A stretch of DNA of 64,000 nt. It comes from Selaginella tamariscina (Eukaryota > Streptophyta > Lycopodiopsida > Selaginellales > Selaginellaceae). The notes below the pieces were generated by a model that ran no database searches, had not been told where the DNA came from, and worked only from the letters and a program-made list of their open reading frames with translations. The translations under genes were made by a program, and so were the position numbers. Shown here one piece after another: positions 62,105 through 64,000 of the stretch. Every line of letters starts with the position of its first letter. Positions within the stretch are counted from its first letter, which is position 1. The stretch spans positions 48,465 through 112,464 of the forward strand of contig PUQB01000590.1 in the NCBI GenBank assembly GCA_003024785.1, in the 5' to 3' direction.

Positions 62105-62682
62105 TGTCAAGCCACGATCCAGGAACCAGGAAGAAAGTAGGATTCCAAGAACAGAAGGCTTGACTCAGGAGAGGACAGAGAGCAGGACAGGAATAGAACT
62201 CAGGAGCAAGACCAGGCGCAGGACAGGATCCAGGAGCAAGATAGGAAGGCGCAGGACAGGATCCATGACAAGACAGGATCCGAAAGCAAGAAGGAGCAGG
62301 ACAGGATCCAGGAGCGAACAGGAGCAGGACAGGATCCAGGACGAGACAGGAAAGAAAAGAAGAAGGACAAGATAAGAACAAGACAAGACAAGATTGATCG
62401 TAGTAAGACTGGTGTTGATAGTAACTAATTGTACAATAATTAGGTCGGAGCTTTTATGCTCACAACTCAAGAGCTAATCTAGGCATGAGTGCTAAAAGTG
62501 GTTGCATGCATCTAAAAGTGCTGCATGCATGCAGAGGCTAAGATGAGTCCACATGTCCTTATCCTCTAGGCATATCCTGTAGGATATTCTGCAACCGTAT
62601 CCTGTATCCGGAATCCCTGTAGGATTATCCTGTAACCCGTATCATGTATCCGAAATCTTATATCTTGTATCGGGTCGTGACA
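62105..62682 (-). repeat. 5' LTR of the chromodomain element
   Basis: 578 bp matching 56507-57168, with fewer copies of the GGATCCAGGAGCAAGACAGG-type repeat (62165-62350). Confidence 0.85.
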
Positions 62683-63029
62683 CTCTGTTGTTATAATATG
62701 ATAGTTTGTACTGTAGTGTATATCCATCACACCTTTAATAACACTTTCTTCTATTTGATTAATGAGTCTTAATAATAGCTTCTTGCCTATAATTGGCATA
62801 TCTATTTGCTCTGCACAAGCAACCTTACATATTATTTATCTCTTACTAGAGATGGATTATAATTATGATACCTTCAAGGCTCCATTCATCATTATATATA
62901 CACTTCTCTTTTTTACTTAAGTTCTACTTATTTCAAAGTTGTTTTCAAATGTATTACTTTTTACTTAAGAATTTTATGAATTCCTACACAACAATGGTGA
63001 AATCCCTTTGTGATCATCATGTGGTAACA

Positions 63030-63205
63030 TGATAAAGTTTTTATGTGTAAAAATCATTGTTTACACACTATAAAAAATGTTTTTTTAGTTAATTTTGGGA
63101 TTTCATCTTTTTAATAACTTTATATATATATATATTATATATATATATATATATATCTTATCTCATCTTTAAAGTTAAGAATAAGATTTTGCTTTAGCCA
63201 TTTTT
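63030..63205 (+). repeat. Right copy of the diverged direct repeat
   Basis: Matches 53900-54090 block by block, with an expanded TA tract near 63120-63155. Together the copies might be the ends of the older element around the chromodomain element, or just two dispersed repeats. Confidence 0.5.
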
Positions 63206-64000
63206 GTCAGAGTTTTTACCTGGTGCCACAAAGGCGGCTTGTTAGAGCTTAAACCCCAGCTGACCAAGTCCATAACGAGGCTTACCTTGTGAATCAGGAT
63301 ACGTAGATTAGCCGAAGTTATAGGTATCGTTCCTAATTTGGTGTGGTTGAGGTGGCCGGAGCAAGGCCTCAACCACTATTTCTACGGAACGTGAACTCGG
63401 ACAACATCTTTGAGCTTGCGAGCAGGTTTTTGGCCCAAGGAGTTTGAATAACTTCTTGGAAGTGATGTAACCTTATCACAAAGGCGAAATCCTACCAACG
63501 ATAAGGATAGTCTAACCCAAAGGTGGGATGTACCCATGTCATATGGAAGTTTGGGCAGCACAATAGAGGGTTGCGTTTTAATGACACAGCTTAACTTGCA
63601 CCGGTAGGAGGTTAACGAGCTCTCTTTTGAACCCAAGAAGCCTCACTACATATACTCTACCTTATTTATGTGATAGAGCCTCCCCACCTCGTTTTCCTAA
63701 GTAAGTGGGTTGGCATGGAAATGCCAACCCTTAATGAAATGAGATGCCTAACCCTAACCCTAACCTTAACCCCTAAGAGGGTAACCCTAGTGTTAGGTCA
63801 ACCCTAGGGTGTTCCTAACCCTTTTTTGATAAGCTATATTAGAAAAACCTAATGTCGATTAGGGAAGAATTTTCTAGAAGGTAAGTACTAGTTTCACCTA
63901 GAGTTTCTTGTAAATATTTAATGACACCCAACCAGACCATCACTAGATACTCAAGTGCACTAAGTGGGCATGTTCCTATTACATCTAGGGTTTGTCAAGT
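63206..64000. repeat. Repeat DNA with CCCTAA-like strings
   Basis: The sequence resembles the repeat type at the window start, including CTAACCCTAACCCTAACC near 63750 and a perfect small hairpin GGGTTGGCAT/ATGCCAACCC near 63707-63731. No gene. The CCCTAA strings are degenerate and not a telomere. Confidence 0.4.

Larger units (their letters stand above)
56507..62682 (-). mobile_element. Chromodomain-bearing Ty3/gypsy (chromovirus-like) fossil
   Basis: Bounded by LTRs (56507-57168 and 62105-62682) that begin TGTC and end GACA, with CTCTA/CTCTG flanks as a probable 5-bp target duplication. Leftward order: gag with a CCHC-like segment (about 61150-62000), protease (LLDTGANACF, about 60950), reverse transcriptase (FGLTNAPAVFQ, about 59590), RNase H (about 58750-59000), integrase (VSDRGSQF, about 58050) and a chromodomain-like end (EPEYEVATILDSR, about 57360). 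The purine tract AAGGAGGAGGTGC precedes the 3' LTR. It has many breaks (roughly ten or more). The LTRs differ by perhaps 5-10 percent by eye, older than the outer element at 8671-28592. Confidence 0.88.

Noticed and set aside
63740-63800. Telomere end
   Set aside because: Only a few degenerate CCCTAA units among other repeat sequence; no long perfect tract.
1-64000. tRNA genes
   Set aside because: I scanned by eye for cloverleaf-like GGTTCGAATCC motifs and found none with supporting arms; a dedicated search could still find one.

Overview
The window is nuclear DNA of a land plant. It carries a plant-type TFIIIA gene with its 5S-rRNA-mimic cassette, a repeat-rich plant PPR locus, TTTAGGG-type telomere-like repeats and plant Ty3/gypsy elements. 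Long AT-rich gene-poor stretches between compact genes and S-type PPR motifs fit a large repetitive genome, perhaps a seed-free vascular plant (fern or lycophyte); that placement is inference. Several conserved genes are interrupted by single-base frame changes at short homopolymers, which suggests residual assembly indels rather than true decay.

Layout. 1-4020: degenerate repeat DNA with a large imperfect inverted repeat and a third copy. 4020-7940: AT-rich or mixed intergenic DNA with one strong small hairpin. 7941-8637 and about 28651-28842: pieces of an unrecognised minus-strand gene, split by a nested insertion. 8671-28592: a Ty3/gypsy element (232-bp LTRs, CAACAT target duplications, minus strand) that holds inside its gag region a second, 14.4-kb element at 13585-28014 with short terminal inverted repeats. 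This inner DNA transposon is the most unusual object here. Its left half codes leftward for an FCP1/NLI-like phosphatase-fold protein (13892-14856) and a multi-exon protein with a ParB-like domain plus a DNA-methyltransferase-like C-terminus (15316-18417). Its right half codes rightward for a DDE/RNase-H-like transposase candidate (24402-27375). Between the two divergent units, upstream of each, lie phased arrays of an 18-bp palindrome, GGCGGGATTAATCCCGCC (18755-20345 and 23655-24270). They are separated by 3.3 kb of microsatellites, inverted repeats and a telomere-like tract.

28600-42000 is a host gene island. It has an apparently broken PPR gene (29627-32000, minus), a SET-domain histone methyltransferase related to the ASH1/ASHR3 group with AT-hooks and a C-terminal Tudor-like module (32549-35142, minus), TFIIIA (35434-37412, plus; divergent from the SET gene across a 291-bp interval) and a two-CrcB-domain fluoride exporter FEX (38824-40432, plus).

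42000-64000 is mostly AT-rich repeat DNA. It holds diverged short repeats (43013-43740), a decayed Ty3/gypsy fossil with one recognisable LTR (43770-48100), a long stretch with nothing recognisable (48100-53900), and an older decayed retroelement-like region into which a chromodomain-bearing Ty3/gypsy element (56507-62682, minus) has inserted. The final 800 bp return to the repeat type seen at the start.
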